DNA from: Candidatus Desulfovibrio gallistercoris
Lineage (GTDB): Bacteria > Desulfobacterota > Desulfovibrionia > Desulfovibrionales > Desulfovibrionaceae
Direction of reading: 5' to 3'
DNA: 57,455 nt
Assembly (NCBI GenBank): GCA_019118745.1
Contig: DWYJ01000102.1
Span: 1 to 57,455, forward strand
Shown one piece after another: positions 6,891 through 15,409 of the stretch (its first letter is position 1; each line of letters starts with the position of its first letter). The translations under genes and the position numbers were made by a program. Under the pieces are notes generated by a model. It did no database searches, was not told where the DNA came from, and saw only the letters and a program-made list of their open reading frames with translations.

Positions 6891-8825
6891 TTACTCCTGT
6901 TCGGCCTGAATGGCGGCGACAGCTTCGGCAGCGGCGTGCTGGATCTCGGGATCTTCATGATCCATCATGCTCAGCAGCACGCTGAAGGCGACATTGCCGC
7001 CAATCTTGCCCAGCACCTCAATGATCTTGAAGGTGAGCATGGGGCTGGAATGCTCCAGCATGGACGCCAGCGTCGGCACCGCATCAATGGCCTTGTTGAG
7101 CCCCAGCGCCTCGACGGCGCGGATACGCACCCAGTCATTGTCATCGTTGAGGGCCGTCATCAGATGCGGCATGACGGACGGCGTGCCGATCTGACCAAGG
7201 AGGTTGACGACAGCGGCGCGGACGTCCTTGTTTTCATCAAAGAGACGGGGGATGATGCGCGGCAGGTAGCGTTCGGCCTCTATGCCGAGATTGAGGAAGG
7301 CCTCCACCGCCATCTGGCGCACGCGCGGGCTCTGATCCTCCAGGGCATCGGTGATCTCGCTGAGGTTCTCCGTCACGCTGTAACGCCCCATGGCATAAAC
7401 GGCCATGAGCCGCTGCATGTCGTCATCGCTGTTCATGCGTTCACGGAAGCGCTCGTTGAGGATGGGACTGTGCAGATTGATGCAGGCTTCGAGGGCCATT
7501 TCCTGCACGTCCACATAACGGTGATCGAGCTGGCTGAAAGCCACGGTGCACGCGTCTTCGCAGCCGTGCTGGTTGCCGAAGAAGATGAGCGCGCTCTTGA
7601 GGATCTCCGGATCGTCGCAGCGGGTGACGACTTCCTTGAAGAAGGGGATGTCCTCCGGCGTCCCCAGCTGGGAGAGCTCGGCCATGCCCGCACGCTGCAA
7701 CTCGCTGCCCAGGTCCCAGAAAATGCTCTTGATGACCTCCACAGGCCGGTGATCGCCCATGAGCTGGCAGGCTTCCATGGCGATCATGATGTGCAGGTCG
7801 TCCTTGCTGGTCAGGGCATCGCGGATGACGTCATTATAGCCGATGGAGGCAATGGCGCGGATGGTCGCTTCATAGAGCTCGGGGGACTGGTCGGGGTCCA
7901 GGCGGCAGGCAAGATCGAAGACCGCCTGCGAGGCTTCGCCGTCTCCCATGAAGCTCAGGCCCTGCAGGGCAGCCATGAGGATGTCTTCATCGTTGTCCGT
8001 CAGGGCATCCAGCAGATAGACGCGCAGTCGTTCCTGGAGTTTCGGCGTGAGCAACGAGAGAGACTGCCCGCCGAGGATCTGGACGATGGCCTTGACGGTC
8101 TTGTGCCGCAGGGCCACGCTGACGTTCTCCAGCGACTTGAACAGCAGCGGGATGGTCTTGATGTCGCCCACGCTGCCGATGGCGTCGATGATGGCGGAGC
8201 ACACCAGCGGCGAGACATCCGGCAGCACCTGCACGAGGGCCCGGATGGTCGATTCGTCATTGATGCGGCTCAGGGCTTCCACTACGGCGAACTGCACCCA
8301 TTCCTCGTCTTCCATCATGGCCTTGGCCAGATAGTCCACCGCTTCGGGGAAGCCCAGCGTCCCCAGGCTCACGGCCGCCTGATAGCGCACATTGACCTCG
8401 GGGTCGTGCAACAGCACTTCGCCCAGCAGGGGCACGGCAAGATGGTCCTGCGTATACCCCAGGATATCGGACACGAAAATGCGGACATCCGGATCCTCGT
8501 CATGCAGCCATTCGCGCAGGGAGCGCATGCTGTCCACGCCGATCTCGCGCAGGATATCCATGGCCACGTTACGGATGGGCGCATCGTCATGGCGCAGCAG
8601 CGGCAGCACGGCATCCACGGTCCGCGCGCCGCGGATCTTGCGCAGGGCGTACTCCGCCGCTTCCTGTATGCCCAGATTTTCACTGGTCAGATGTTTGCAC
8701 AGATAGGGGAGGGCCTCCTCAAGGCCCGCGTCACCCGCGGCAAACGCGCCGCTGCGAATGGCGTCACTGTCTTCGCTCTGAAGATTTTCCAGTATCTGAT
8801 GCACATTGGTAGACGAGTCGAGCAT
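6891..8825 (-). CDS. HEAT-repeat scaffold protein of the chemotaxis operon
   Basis: 644 aa made almost entirely of paired helices of about 31 residues, with recurring Asp-Val-Arg and Ala-Val-Glu-Ala-Leu patterns (DEDPDVRIFVSDIL, NDDNDWVRIRAVEAL, DPEIQHAAAEAVAAI). This is the PBS-lyase HEAT-like family. There is no enzyme domain, signal peptide or membrane segment, so it should be a cytoplasmic protein-binding solenoid. It sits between cheB and cheR with tight spacing, so I infer that it binds a chemotaxis component. The partner is unknown. HEAT repeats also occur in phycobilin lyases, but no such pathway is visible here. Confidence 0.88.
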   Translation of the reverse strand: MLDSSTNVHQILENLQSEDSDAIRSGAFAAGDAGLEEALPYLCKHLTSENLGIQEAAEYALRKIRGARTVDAVLPLLRHDDAPIRNVAMDILREIGVDSMRSLREWLHDEDPDVRIFVSDILGYTQDHLAVPLLGEVLLHDPEVNVRYQAAVSLGTLGFPEAVDYLAKAMMEDEEWVQFAVVEALSRINDESTIRALVQVLPDVSPLVCSAIIDAIGSVGDIKTIPLLFKSLENVSVALRHKTVKAIVQILGGQSLSLLTPKLQERLRVYLLDALTDNDEDILMAALQGLSFMGDGEASQAVFDLACRLDPDQSPELYEATIRAIASIGYNDVIRDALTSKDDLHIMIAMEACQLMGDHRPVEVIKSIFWDLGSELQRAGMAELSQLGTPEDIPFFKEVVTRCDDPEILKSALIFFGNQHGCEDACTVAFSQLDHRYVDVQEMALEACINLHSPILNERFRERMNSDDDMQRLMAVYAMGRYSVTENLSEITDALEDQSPRVRQMAVEAFLNLGIEAERYLPRIIPRLFDENKDVRAAVVNLLGQIGTPSVMPHLMTALNDDNDWVRIRAVEALGLNKAIDAVPTLASMLEHSSPMLTFKIIEVLGKIGGNVAFSVLLSMMDHEDPEIQHAAAEAVAAIQAEQE

Positions 8826-8851
8826 GATCGTGTCCTTGAGTAGGGGGTCAA

Positions 8852-10093
8852 CTAACCTTTTACGCAGGCCATTATTGCCTTGGCGATATCATCGACATCA
8901 AGAATCTGATCGGCCAGTCCCGCATCCACGACCGCCTTGGGCATGCCGTAGACCACGCAGGAGGCCTCGTTCTGGGCGATCAGGTAACCGCCTCTCTGCT
9001 TGAGCACCTTGGCGCCCTCGCAGCCGTCGGAACCCATGCCGGTAAGCATGACGCCCAGCACCCGCCGGCCCAGACCATTGCCCGCCGTTTCCATAAGCAC
9101 GTTGACGCTGGGCTTGTACAGCGCGGAGGTCGGTTCCGTCGTCACCAGCACTTCCGGCAGCGGCCCCCGCATCTGGATGCCGATATGCTTGCCGCCGGGG
9201 CAGACATAGGCATGCCCGTTCTGGATCTTGTCGCCGTTGGCGGCTTCCGTCACCGAGATCTGACAGACGCTGTCGAGGCGTTTGGCGAACGGCCCGGTAA
9301 AGGTCGCCGGCATGTGCTGGGCGACCAGGATGCAGGCAGGGAAATTGGCGGGCAGGGCGGAAAGGATCTTCTGCACCACCGGCGGCCCCCCGGTGGAAAC
9401 GCCGATAACGACGATGTCATGCGCTCCGCTGCAGGGGCGGATGATGCCGCCCGCCGCCGGGGCGCTCGCGCTTGCCGCCGGGGAGGAACTCCGCAACGAC
9501 GGACGGGCCGTCGCGCTCTGACGCGAGGCGAGGGACGTGCTGCCGGAAAGGCTGCTCGTACCGGACGTCTTGCTCAGACCGGAAGACAGGGAAGAGGGGC
9601 GGGCGCTGCCGAAAGAGGACGAGGAAGAAGTGCCGGCGGAGGAAGAAGGGGAGGTGCTGCGGCCGGCCTCAAGATTGGTCCGCGTGTAGCGCAGGCGAAG
9701 GAAGGCCTTGCGCCGGGCTATGGACTTGACCTTGTGGCGCAGCTCGACGCCGAAGTCCTCCTGATCCGCACCGCTCACCTTGGCAATGAAGTCAAGCGCC
9801 CCGTACTCCAGGGCCTTGAGGGTCGTTTCCGCCCCTTCGGCCGTCAGGGAGCTGACCATGAGCACAGGCAGGGGGCTGGTCCGCATCAGTTCCTTGAGCG
9901 TCGCCAGCCCGTCCATGCGCGGCATTTCCACATCCAGGGTGATGATGTCCGGTTGCAGCTGGGCAACCTTGGCCAAACAGTCCTGCCCGTCCTTGGCGGT
10001 GCCGCAAACGGTGATCTCAGGATCTTTTTCCAGCAGGGCCACGATGGCGCTGCGCATAAACGTAGAATCGTCAACGACAAGAACTCGTACCAC
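8852..10093 (-). CDS. cheB: CheB protein-glutamate methylesterase/glutaminase
   Basis: CheB removes receptor methyl groups and is activated by CheA phosphorylation. Residues 1-120 are a receiver with D54 in LDVEMPRMDG. A Ser-rich low-complexity linker of about 75 residues follows (about 150-225), much longer than in enteric CheB and similar in composition to the CheR extension. The methylesterase domain has the catalytic Ser in VIGVSTGGPP, His in LVAQHMPATF and Asp in VMLTGMGSDG, so it should be active. Translation starts at GTG (10093), preceded by CTGGAG. It is the first gene of the operon, with a sigma70-like promoter about 45 nt upstream. Confidence 0.95.
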   Translation of the reverse strand: MVRVLVVDDSTFMRSAIVALLEKDPEITVCGTAKDGQDCLAKVAQLQPDIITLDVEMPRMDGLATLKELMRTSPLPVLMVSSLTAEGAETTLKALEYGALDFIAKVSGADQEDFGVELRHKVKSIARRKAFLRLRYTRTNLEAGRSTSPSSSAGTSSSSSFGSARPSSLSSGLSKTSGTSSLSGSTSLASRQSATARPSLRSSSPAASASAPAAGGIIRPCSGAHDIVVIGVSTGGPPVVQKILSALPANFPACILVAQHMPATFTGPFAKRLDSVCQISVTEAANGDKIQNGHAYVCPGGKHIGIQMRGPLPEVLVTTEPTSALYKPSVNVLMETAGNGLGRRVLGVMLTGMGSDGCEGAKVLKQRGGYLIAQNEASCVVYGMPKAVVDAGLADQILDVDDIAKAIMACVKG

Positions 10094-10136
10094 GGGAAAG
10101 CTCCAGAGCTAAAGTAGTTCATCGCTCAACGGAAAA

Positions 10137-10165
10137 AATCTACCGCAGATAAAAAAAATTGACAA
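10137..10165 (-). promoter_or_regulatory. Sigma70-type promoter for the chemotaxis operon
   Basis: On the minus strand TTGTCA, a 17-nt spacer and TAGATT lie upstream of the cheB GTG. The spacer is A/T-rich and the surroundings are otherwise GC-rich. No other promoter-like sequence stands out before cheB. Not verified experimentally. Confidence 0.5.
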
Positions 10166-10178
10166 ATGAAAAAAAGGC

Positions 10179-10207
10179 TTGCAATTCTTCCCGCGTTGGG
10201 CTAGGTT
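10179..10207 (+). promoter_or_regulatory. Probable promoter of tRNA-Pro
   Basis: TTGCAA, 17 nt, TAGGTT, placing a start a few nucleotides before the mature tRNA at 10219. A second -35-like TTGACA at 10159-10164 lacks a good -10. The two divergent promoters lie nearly back to back. Confidence 0.4.
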
Positions 10208-10218
10208 CTTTTTCGCAA

Positions 10219-10296
10219 CGGGATGTGGCTCAGTTTGGCTAGAGCGCAGCGTTCGGGACGCTGAGGCCGCGCGTTCAAATCGCGCCATCCCGACCA
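10219..10296 (+). tRNA. tRNA-Pro (anticodon CGG), CCA encoded
   Basis: Cloverleaf by eye: acceptor CGGGATG with CATCCCG, discriminator A, encoded CCA. The D arm is GCTC...GAGC. The anticodon arm is CAGCG-TTCGGGA-CGCTG with CGG at positions 34-36. The T arm is GCGCG-TTCAAAT-CGCGC. CGG reads CCG proline codons, which are abundant in these GC-rich genes. It is followed 10 nt later by a terminator and appears to be a single-gene unit. No direct repeat of its 3' end was noticed downstream, so there is no sign of an integrated island. Confidence 0.93.
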
Positions 10297-10306
10297 GAAA
10301 AATCAA

Positions 10307-10336
10307 GGGGTTATGCGAAAGCATAACCCCTTTTTT
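10307..10336 (+). terminator. Rho-independent terminator of tRNA-Pro
   Basis: GGGGTTATGC-GAAA-GCATAACCCC with a GNRA tetraloop, followed by six T. A strong intrinsic terminator directly after the tRNA. Confidence 0.9.
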
Positions 10337-10606
10337 GCGTCCGCCGTTGCGGCTGCCCTGGCCCCTGCAGGGCAAACCTCTTCGCGGACGCCCCGCAAAA
10401 AGCCCCGCCGCCGGGCCTTCCAGACGAAAAAATACCTTTGCTCCGTCCAAAGGATCGGCAGCGGAGACCCCGCTCGCATGGAGACCAGCAGCTCTCCTCA
10501 AAAAAATCCACGCCCTTCGAACGGCAGGGCGGCGTTTTGCGGCCGCCTCGCGCTCTCCCTTTTTCTGGAAAAACGCTCTGGCAGCCGGAACGGGCATATA
10601 TACTAC
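10337..10606. other. Gene-free stretch between tRNA-Pro terminator and the acyltransferase terminator
   Basis: No convincing ORF with ribosome binding site, no repeat shared with the rest of the window and no tRNA-derived duplicate. Open frames here are short and strongly biased by GC. The last 20 nt are A/T-rich (ATATATACTACATTAAAAT). I see nothing functional that can be supported. Confidence 0.5.
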
Positions 10607-10608
10607 AT

Positions 10609-10642
10609 TAAAATAGGGAGGGGCGCATGGCGTCCCCTCCCT
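10609..10642 (-). terminator. Terminator after the acyltransferase gene
   Basis: AGGGAGGGG (10615-10623) pairs with CCCCTCCCT (10634-10642). On the minus strand the stem is followed by ATTTTA. It lies about 37 nt after the stop at 10679 and would end the transcript of the four-gene minus-strand unit. Confidence 0.65.
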
Positions 10643-10678
10643 TTCGCTACACATGGCAGGGCCGGAAGCCTGGCAGGC

Positions 10679-11518
10679 TCATGCCGCGCCGTTGACGCCG
10701 TCCTCCGCCTCCCAGCGGACAAGATGCTCACGAATGAACGAGCAGACGGCGGCATGCTCCGCCTTGCCGTTGCCGTTGACGCGCATGGCTTCCCCAAAGA
10801 CGAAACGTACCGGCATGCCGGGGCGCACCGGGCCCAGCTCCTTGACGTGCCTGCCCTTGCCCCAGGCGTCCGTCTTGAGGGCCAGCGGCACGACGGGCAC
10901 GCCGGCCTTGCGCGCAAGCTTGATGCCGATGGTATTGAAATGCTCCTCGCTGAACTGCCGGGTGCGCGTGCTCTGCGGGAAGACGATGACGGAGATGCCC
11001 TTTTCCAGCAAGCGTTGCCCGCCCTCCAGCACCGCGGCCAGGTCCTGCCGGGGATTGACGCGCTCCACGACGATGGGATCGCGCGAACGCATGACCGCCC
11101 CAAAAAAGGGCATGGTGGTCAAACTTTTCTTGACCACAAAGGTCACGGGGCGGAACGGGCGAATGATGCTGGGGAGAAGGAAGGTCTCCAGCGTGCTCAT
11201 GTGGTTGCCCACAAAGAGGCACGGCCCGTCGAGCCGTTCAAAATGGCGCATGCCGTCCACAAAGATGGGGCAGCCCAGCCCTTCCATGAGTTCGGCCACC
11301 CAGGCGCTGGCATGCACCCAGGCCGCATCCGTGCATTCGCCGCGGGCGGCTTTGGCGCACAGCCAGCGCACGGGCCCCAGGAAAAGCCGGTAATAGAAGC
11401 CGCAGGAGCGCAGCAGGCCCGGCGCCGGTACCGCGGGCAGGGCAGCGCTGCGGTAGCTGTCCTCCTTCAGGAACTTGCGGCAGAAAAAACTGTCGTCAAA
11501 GGGCATGGGCATCTTCAT
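10679..11518 (-). CDS. PlsC-like lysophospholipid acyltransferase
   Basis: 279 aa. The LPLAT/AGPAT family transfers fatty acyl chains to glycerolipid or related acceptors at the inner membrane. Block 1 is NHMSTLET instead of the usual NHxSxxD, so the catalytic Asp is replaced by Glu. Block 3 is FPQSTRT rather than FPEGTRS. VPVVPLALKTDAW matches block 4. Because both signature blocks are altered, it may use an unusual acceptor or be a side-branch enzyme rather than the housekeeping PlsC. It follows rarA with 3 nt between stop and start. Confidence 0.85.
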   Translation of the reverse strand: MKMPMPFDDSFFCRKFLKEDSYRSAALPAVPAPGLLRSCGFYYRLFLGPVRWLCAKAARGECTDAAWVHASAWVAELMEGLGCPIFVDGMRHFERLDGPCLFVGNHMSTLETFLLPSIIRPFRPVTFVVKKSLTTMPFFGAVMRSRDPIVVERVNPRQDLAAVLEGGQRLLEKGISVIVFPQSTRTRQFSEEHFNTIGIKLARKAGVPVVPLALKTDAWGKGRHVKELGPVRPGMPVRFVFGEAMRVNGNGKAEHAAVCSFIREHLVRWEAEDGVNGAA

Positions 11519-11521
11519 CCG

Positions 11522-12802
11522 TCAGCCATCCTTATGAATTTTATGGATCCTGCGCCACCACTGACTCAGGCGCGCCTCATCCCCGCAGTCCTTCGGCTGG
11601 TAAAAACGGCGTCCCTGCACCTCATCCGGCAGGTAGGCCTGTTCCACATAGCCCTCGGGGTAATTGTGCGGATATTTGTAGTCCTTGCCGTAGCCCCATT
11701 CCCGTTGCAGCTGGGTCGTGGCGTTGCGCAGATGCAGGGGCACGGGCGGCACGCCGTTGAGCTTCACCTCGCGCTGGGCATTGAGGTAGGCGGCATAGCT
11801 GGAATTGCTCTTGCGGGCAAGCGCCAGATAGACCACCGTTTCCGCCAGCGGGATGAAGCCTTCCGGCATGCCCACGAATTCCACGGCCTGCTGGCAGGCC
11901 ACGGCCAGCGGCAGCGCCTGGGGATCGGCCAGCCCCACGTCCTCGGAGGCCGAAAGGATGAGGCGGCGGCAGATGAAGCGGGGATCCTCGCCGCCTTCCA
12001 GCAGGCAGGCCAGATAGAAGAGGGCCGCGTCCACGTCGCTGCCGCGGATGGACTTGATGAGCGCCGAGGCCAGCTCGTAATGATTGTCGCCGTCCTTGTC
12101 ATGCCGGGCCAGCATTTCCGGCAGGGCGGCCTTGAGCGGCTCGGCATGGCGGCTCTCTTCCGGCAGGGCGGCCGCATACTCCACCAGGTTGAGCAGGGTG
12201 CGGGCATCGCCGCCCGCCGCGGACGCCAGCACTTCGCGGGCGGCGTCATCCAGCGTGATGTGCAGGGACTCCGCGCCGCGCCGCGCAAGCTCCATGAGCT
12301 CCGTACGCCCCAGCGGACGCAGCCGCAGCACATGCAGGCGCGAGAGCAGCTGACGCGTCACGCTGAAGGAGGGATTCTCCGTGGTGCTGGCCAACAGCGT
12401 CAGTTCGCCGGATTCCAGCAACGGCAGGAAAAAATCCTGCTGGGCCTTGGAAAAACGGTGCAGCTCGTCCAGCACGAGCACTTCCACGCCGGCCAGCGAG
12501 CGCCGCAGATGCTGGAGCCCCGCCTCCGGCGCGCTGATGCGGAGATAGCGCTTGCCGCTGGCGCGCGCCAGCAACAGGGCCAGGGTGGACTTTCCGCAGC
12601 CGGGCGGGCCGAAAAAAAGCAGGCTGGGCAGGCGCGGGGCCTGCATGAACGAACGGATCTTGGCCGCAAGATGCGGCTGTCCGAGGAAAAGATCCAGCCC
12701 CTCCGGACGCAGTCGCTCCGGCAGGGGGCGGGCCTCCCCGCCGCTATCTAGGAGGGACGGTTGGTCGTGAGATGCGAAGCCCACCAGTGAATCCCCAGAC
12801 AA
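11522..12802 (-). CDS. rarA: Replication-associated recombination ATPase RarA (MgsA)
   Basis: AAA+ ATPase of the clamp-loader clade that works at stalled forks with single-stranded-DNA-binding protein. Walker A is GPPGCGKST, Walker B is VLVLDELHRF, sensor 1 is ASTTENPSFSV. The C-terminal part carries the tetramerisation region (YKYPHNYPEGYVEQAYLPD), characteristic of RarA. The open frame begins at a TTG at 12802 inside the 3' end of rsmE; a GTG at about 12784 is an alternative. There is no ATG before the Walker A region, so the start is uncertain but must overlap rsmE. About 420 aa, normal for the family. Confidence 0.93.
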   Translation of the reverse strand: MSGDSLVGFASHDQPSLLDSGGEARPLPERLRPEGLDLFLGQPHLAAKIRSFMQAPRLPSLLFFGPPGCGKSTLALLLARASGKRYLRISAPEAGLQHLRRSLAGVEVLVLDELHRFSKAQQDFFLPLLESGELTLLASTTENPSFSVTRQLLSRLHVLRLRPLGRTELMELARRGAESLHITLDDAAREVLASAAGGDARTLLNLVEYAAALPEESRHAEPLKAALPEMLARHDKDGDNHYELASALIKSIRGSDVDAALFYLACLLEGGEDPRFICRRLILSASEDVGLADPQALPLAVACQQAVEFVGMPEGFIPLAETVVYLALARKSNSSYAAYLNAQREVKLNGVPPVPLHLRNATTQLQREWGYGKDYKYPHNYPEGYVEQAYLPDEVQGRRFYQPKDCGDEARLSQWWRRIHKIHKDG

Positions 12803-13500
12803 AGGGTTGCCGCCGTCTCGCAGCGCAGGATCCGCTGCCCCAGGCTGACCATGCGGAAGGAGGCCGCCTGCATCGCCTCCAGCTCACGCGCTGAAAAACC
12901 GCCTTCAGGCCCGATGACATAGAGGGTCGTGCCGGGCCGGCCCGCCATATCGGGCGTCAGCATGGACGAGCCGTCCTGCAGCTCCCAGGGCAGGATACGC
13001 TGATCCACCTGTTCGGACAGGGCAAGCACGTCCGTGATGCCGCCGGACAGGGCGCGGATCTGCGGCAGCCAGGGATTGCCGCACTGCTTGGCGCCGGCGA
13101 TCATCTGGTTCTGCCAGGATTCCCGGGTGTCGGCGGGCAGCCGTCCCTGACTGTGATCCCCCTGCCAGAGCCAGACCTCCCAAGCGCCCAGCTCCACGGC
13201 CTTTTCCATAAAGAAGCCGCGCCGCACGGCCTTGCTGAAGGCCAGGGCGATGATGGCGCGGGAGACGGGTTCCGGGGAAACGTCCATGCTGCGGCAGACA
13301 AGACGCACCCTGCGCTTGCCGCATTCCACGATGGAGAACCGGCCGGTACGCCCCCGGCCGTCCAGCAGGGTGACGTCCGTCCCCGGCCCAAGGCGCAGGG
13401 ACTGCGCCAGGTGCACGGCCTCCTGACCTTCGAGCAGGGCCTCGCCCTGCGGGGCGTCAGGCCAGCTTTCCGGCGCCAGATAAAAACGATGTTCGCTCAC
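12748..13500 (-). CDS. rsmE: 16S rRNA (uracil-1498-N3)-methyltransferase RsmE
   Basis: SPOUT-class methyltransferase acting on assembled 30S subunits. The N-terminal PUA-like part includes GPGTDVTLLDGRGR. The C-terminal knot contains LYVIGPEGGFSARE and LGQRILRCETAA, the SAM-binding and family signature motifs. 250 aa, normal length. Its ATG overlaps the stop of the upstream unknown gene by 4 nt (ATGA), and its 3' end overlaps rarA, so the unit is tightly packed. Confidence 0.95.
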   Translation of the reverse strand: MSEHRFYLAPESWPDAPQGEALLEGQEAVHLAQSLRLGPGTDVTLLDGRGRTGRFSIVECGKRRVRLVCRSMDVSPEPVSRAIIALAFSKAVRRGFFMEKAVELGAWEVWLWQGDHSQGRLPADTRESWQNQMIAGAKQCGNPWLPQIRALSGGITDVLALSEQVDQRILPWELQDGSSMLTPDMAGRPGTTLYVIGPEGGFSARELEAMQAASFRMVSLGQRILRCETAATLCLGIHWWASHLTTNRPS

Positions 13501-15218
13501 GACAGGGCCTCGTCCTTGTGGGTTCTTGCCTTGCGGACAGCCTTGAAACCGTCCATCAGAGACACCAGTTTGCCATAATTGCGCCGTATTTCAAGCCCGG
13601 CCTTGCTCAACTGCTCTTCCGGGGGCTCCATATACGTCCGCAGCAGGTAGCGGTCGGACAAGATGCCCTCCACGCACTTCATGATGGCATCCACAAGATC
13701 AGGGAAGAAGGTGGAGATCTCGAACTTGAGGTCCGTGAGCTGGGCGTGCGCCTCGCGCATCATCTGGCGGTAGGTGATGCGCGCCCCCTTGAAGGTGCGC
13801 AGGCGCAGATCCTCCAGGATGCGCACGCGCCGCGCCTGCTGGATATAGCTGAAGCGTGTGCAGACCTCGCGGTGCAGCTCGCGCATGGTCTCGAAGGCCT
13901 CGTCGTTCTCCGGCGCGTAAAGATAGCGGGAAAGGACCTTGCTCACGTTGGAAAAGAACTCGTCGCTGTAGCTGATCATGCGGCGCTGATGCTTGGTCAG
14001 CCAGGCATAAAGGAACTTGAGCCGTTTTTCGTCGGTATCGGTGTTCTCCACCACTTCGGTACGCTTGTAGACGATGCGGCCCGAATACTCCCCACGCACG
14101 ATGTCGTTGAGGCGCAGGAACATGTTGGTGGTGTCCTTGATGATGTTGAGGCCCGGCAGCGGCTGCCCCGTCAGCGGGTGCAGCACTTCCTGGAAGGCGA
14201 CCGACAGGGCGCGGTCCTGCCGGACGTTGCTCTGGTCGAAACTGTGCTGGCGGTAGGTGACGCGGATGATGACGACCCGGCGGGCCCTGTCGAGGAAAAA
14301 GCCGCCTTCCTCGATGCGTTCGATGACCTCTTCCTGATCCTCGTCCACCTTGACGAGCGCGATCTTTTCCAGCAGGGGATAGCGGCGGTTCTCGCCGTCC
14401 GCCGTATAGGTGGTGAGGGTGCGGTCCGTCTGCCCCAGCACCCGCAGCAGGAAGCGTTCCCCCATCTTGTGCAGCTTGCGGGCGAAAAGGGCGGACGAGG
14501 TGCGGCGTTCGGACACGATGGGGAAGCCGTAAAGCTCCATGAGATATTGATAGACGAACATGCGGTTGCGTTCGTACAGCTCGTTGTCGCCGTAGACGAA
14601 CTTGCCGATGCGGATGCCGAAACGCTTGAGCTCGCTGTCGATATCCGAGGGGAAGGAGGCGAAGATGCCGGCCAGATGGAACTGCCGCCCGGCATCCAGC
14701 GCCAGCACCTGCGCCCTGTCCATGCTGCAGAGATAGGGCACGAGCGCCGGATAGGTGTCCAGCAGGGAGGTGTCCGCCGTGCGGAACTGCTGCCGGAAAA
14801 CGTCCTGATGCAGGCGCGGCAGGCGGGAAGCCAGGGTCTCCAGATTCTGATGGTATACCTGGCTTTCCAGCGGACAGCAGGACACGCCCTCCACCTCGGT
14901 GACGACCGGATGCAGCTTGTCGTACTGGAAGATCTCGGAAAAATAGTGCAGCTGCCGGGCAAAGGCCACCATGGCAAAGCCGGGCAAGTCCTTGTGCTCG
15001 AACATGTCGTTGTCGAAGGAGGGGAGCAGCTCGCGCGACTCCACCAGCGGGTAGCCCTTGGACTCCTGAAAGGGCTTGACCAGACAGAAACGAATATGTA
15101 CCGCATCAAGAAAGGACTTGAGCTGCGCAAGGGTGCTGCACGACAACGGCTCGGCAAGCGTTTCCGCGTCCTGCCAGGGCAGGCCGTTCTTGCTGAAAAC
15201 TTCTTGCCATTTGAGCAT
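13497..15218 (-). CDS. Large conserved-looking protein of unknown function
   Basis: 573 aa, not recognised. No signal peptide, membrane segment or nucleotide-binding motif seen. The sequence is mostly helical and rich in Arg, Leu, Glu and aromatic residues. It has a central segment with regular charged beta-type blocks (IALVKVDEDQEEVIERI, FFLDRARRVVIIRVTYR) and a helical C-terminal third. Codon use matches its neighbours, and AGAAGGTG precedes the ATG, so it is a real gene. It is first in a unit with rsmE, rarA and the acyltransferase. That suggests housekeeping co-expression but not a function. Confidence 0.85.
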   Translation of the reverse strand: MLKWQEVFSKNGLPWQDAETLAEPLSCSTLAQLKSFLDAVHIRFCLVKPFQESKGYPLVESRELLPSFDNDMFEHKDLPGFAMVAFARQLHYFSEIFQYDKLHPVVTEVEGVSCCPLESQVYHQNLETLASRLPRLHQDVFRQQFRTADTSLLDTYPALVPYLCSMDRAQVLALDAGRQFHLAGIFASFPSDIDSELKRFGIRIGKFVYGDNELYERNRMFVYQYLMELYGFPIVSERRTSSALFARKLHKMGERFLLRVLGQTDRTLTTYTADGENRRYPLLEKIALVKVDEDQEEVIERIEEGGFFLDRARRVVIIRVTYRQHSFDQSNVRQDRALSVAFQEVLHPLTGQPLPGLNIIKDTTNMFLRLNDIVRGEYSGRIVYKRTEVVENTDTDEKRLKFLYAWLTKHQRRMISYSDEFFSNVSKVLSRYLYAPENDEAFETMRELHREVCTRFSYIQQARRVRILEDLRLRTFKGARITYRQMMREAHAQLTDLKFEISTFFPDLVDAIMKCVEGILSDRYLLRTYMEPPEEQLSKAGLEIRRNYGKLVSLMDGFKAVRKARTHKDEALS

Positions 15219-15321
15219 GCGTCACCTTCTCTGCTTAGTTCAATGATTCTACGATATTTTTCCATCGATTTCCAGCCCCTTGCCCGCCGTTTTTACAAAA
15301 AAAGCGACGGGCGCGGGGCAG

Positions 15322-15350
15322 TTGCGGCCTGCCCCTTCCTCTGGTATCGT
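15322..15350 (+). promoter_or_regulatory. Possible promoter for the GAF-mreB-suhB unit
   Basis: TTGCGG, a 17-nt spacer and TATCGT, 60 nt upstream of the GAF gene in the 191-nt gap between divergent genes. Weak consensus; a guess. Confidence 0.3.
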
Positions 15351-15409
15351 TACGCCGTCGTCCGTGATGACGGGCCATACCCTCAACACCGGTCATTCCC
15401 CGCATACCT

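Noticed and set aside
6936..8843. 635-aa plus-strand open frame
   Set aside because: Mirror of the HEAT-repeat gene; His/Gln-rich low-complexity product.
10159..10164. TTGACA as the -35 box of tRNA-Pro
   Set aside because: The correctly spaced -10 is poor; it overlaps the better minus-strand promoter for cheB, so TTGCAA/TAGGTT was preferred.
10219..10620. Integrated island at tRNA-Pro
   Set aside because: No integrase, no direct repeat of the tRNA 3' end and no foreign genes follow.
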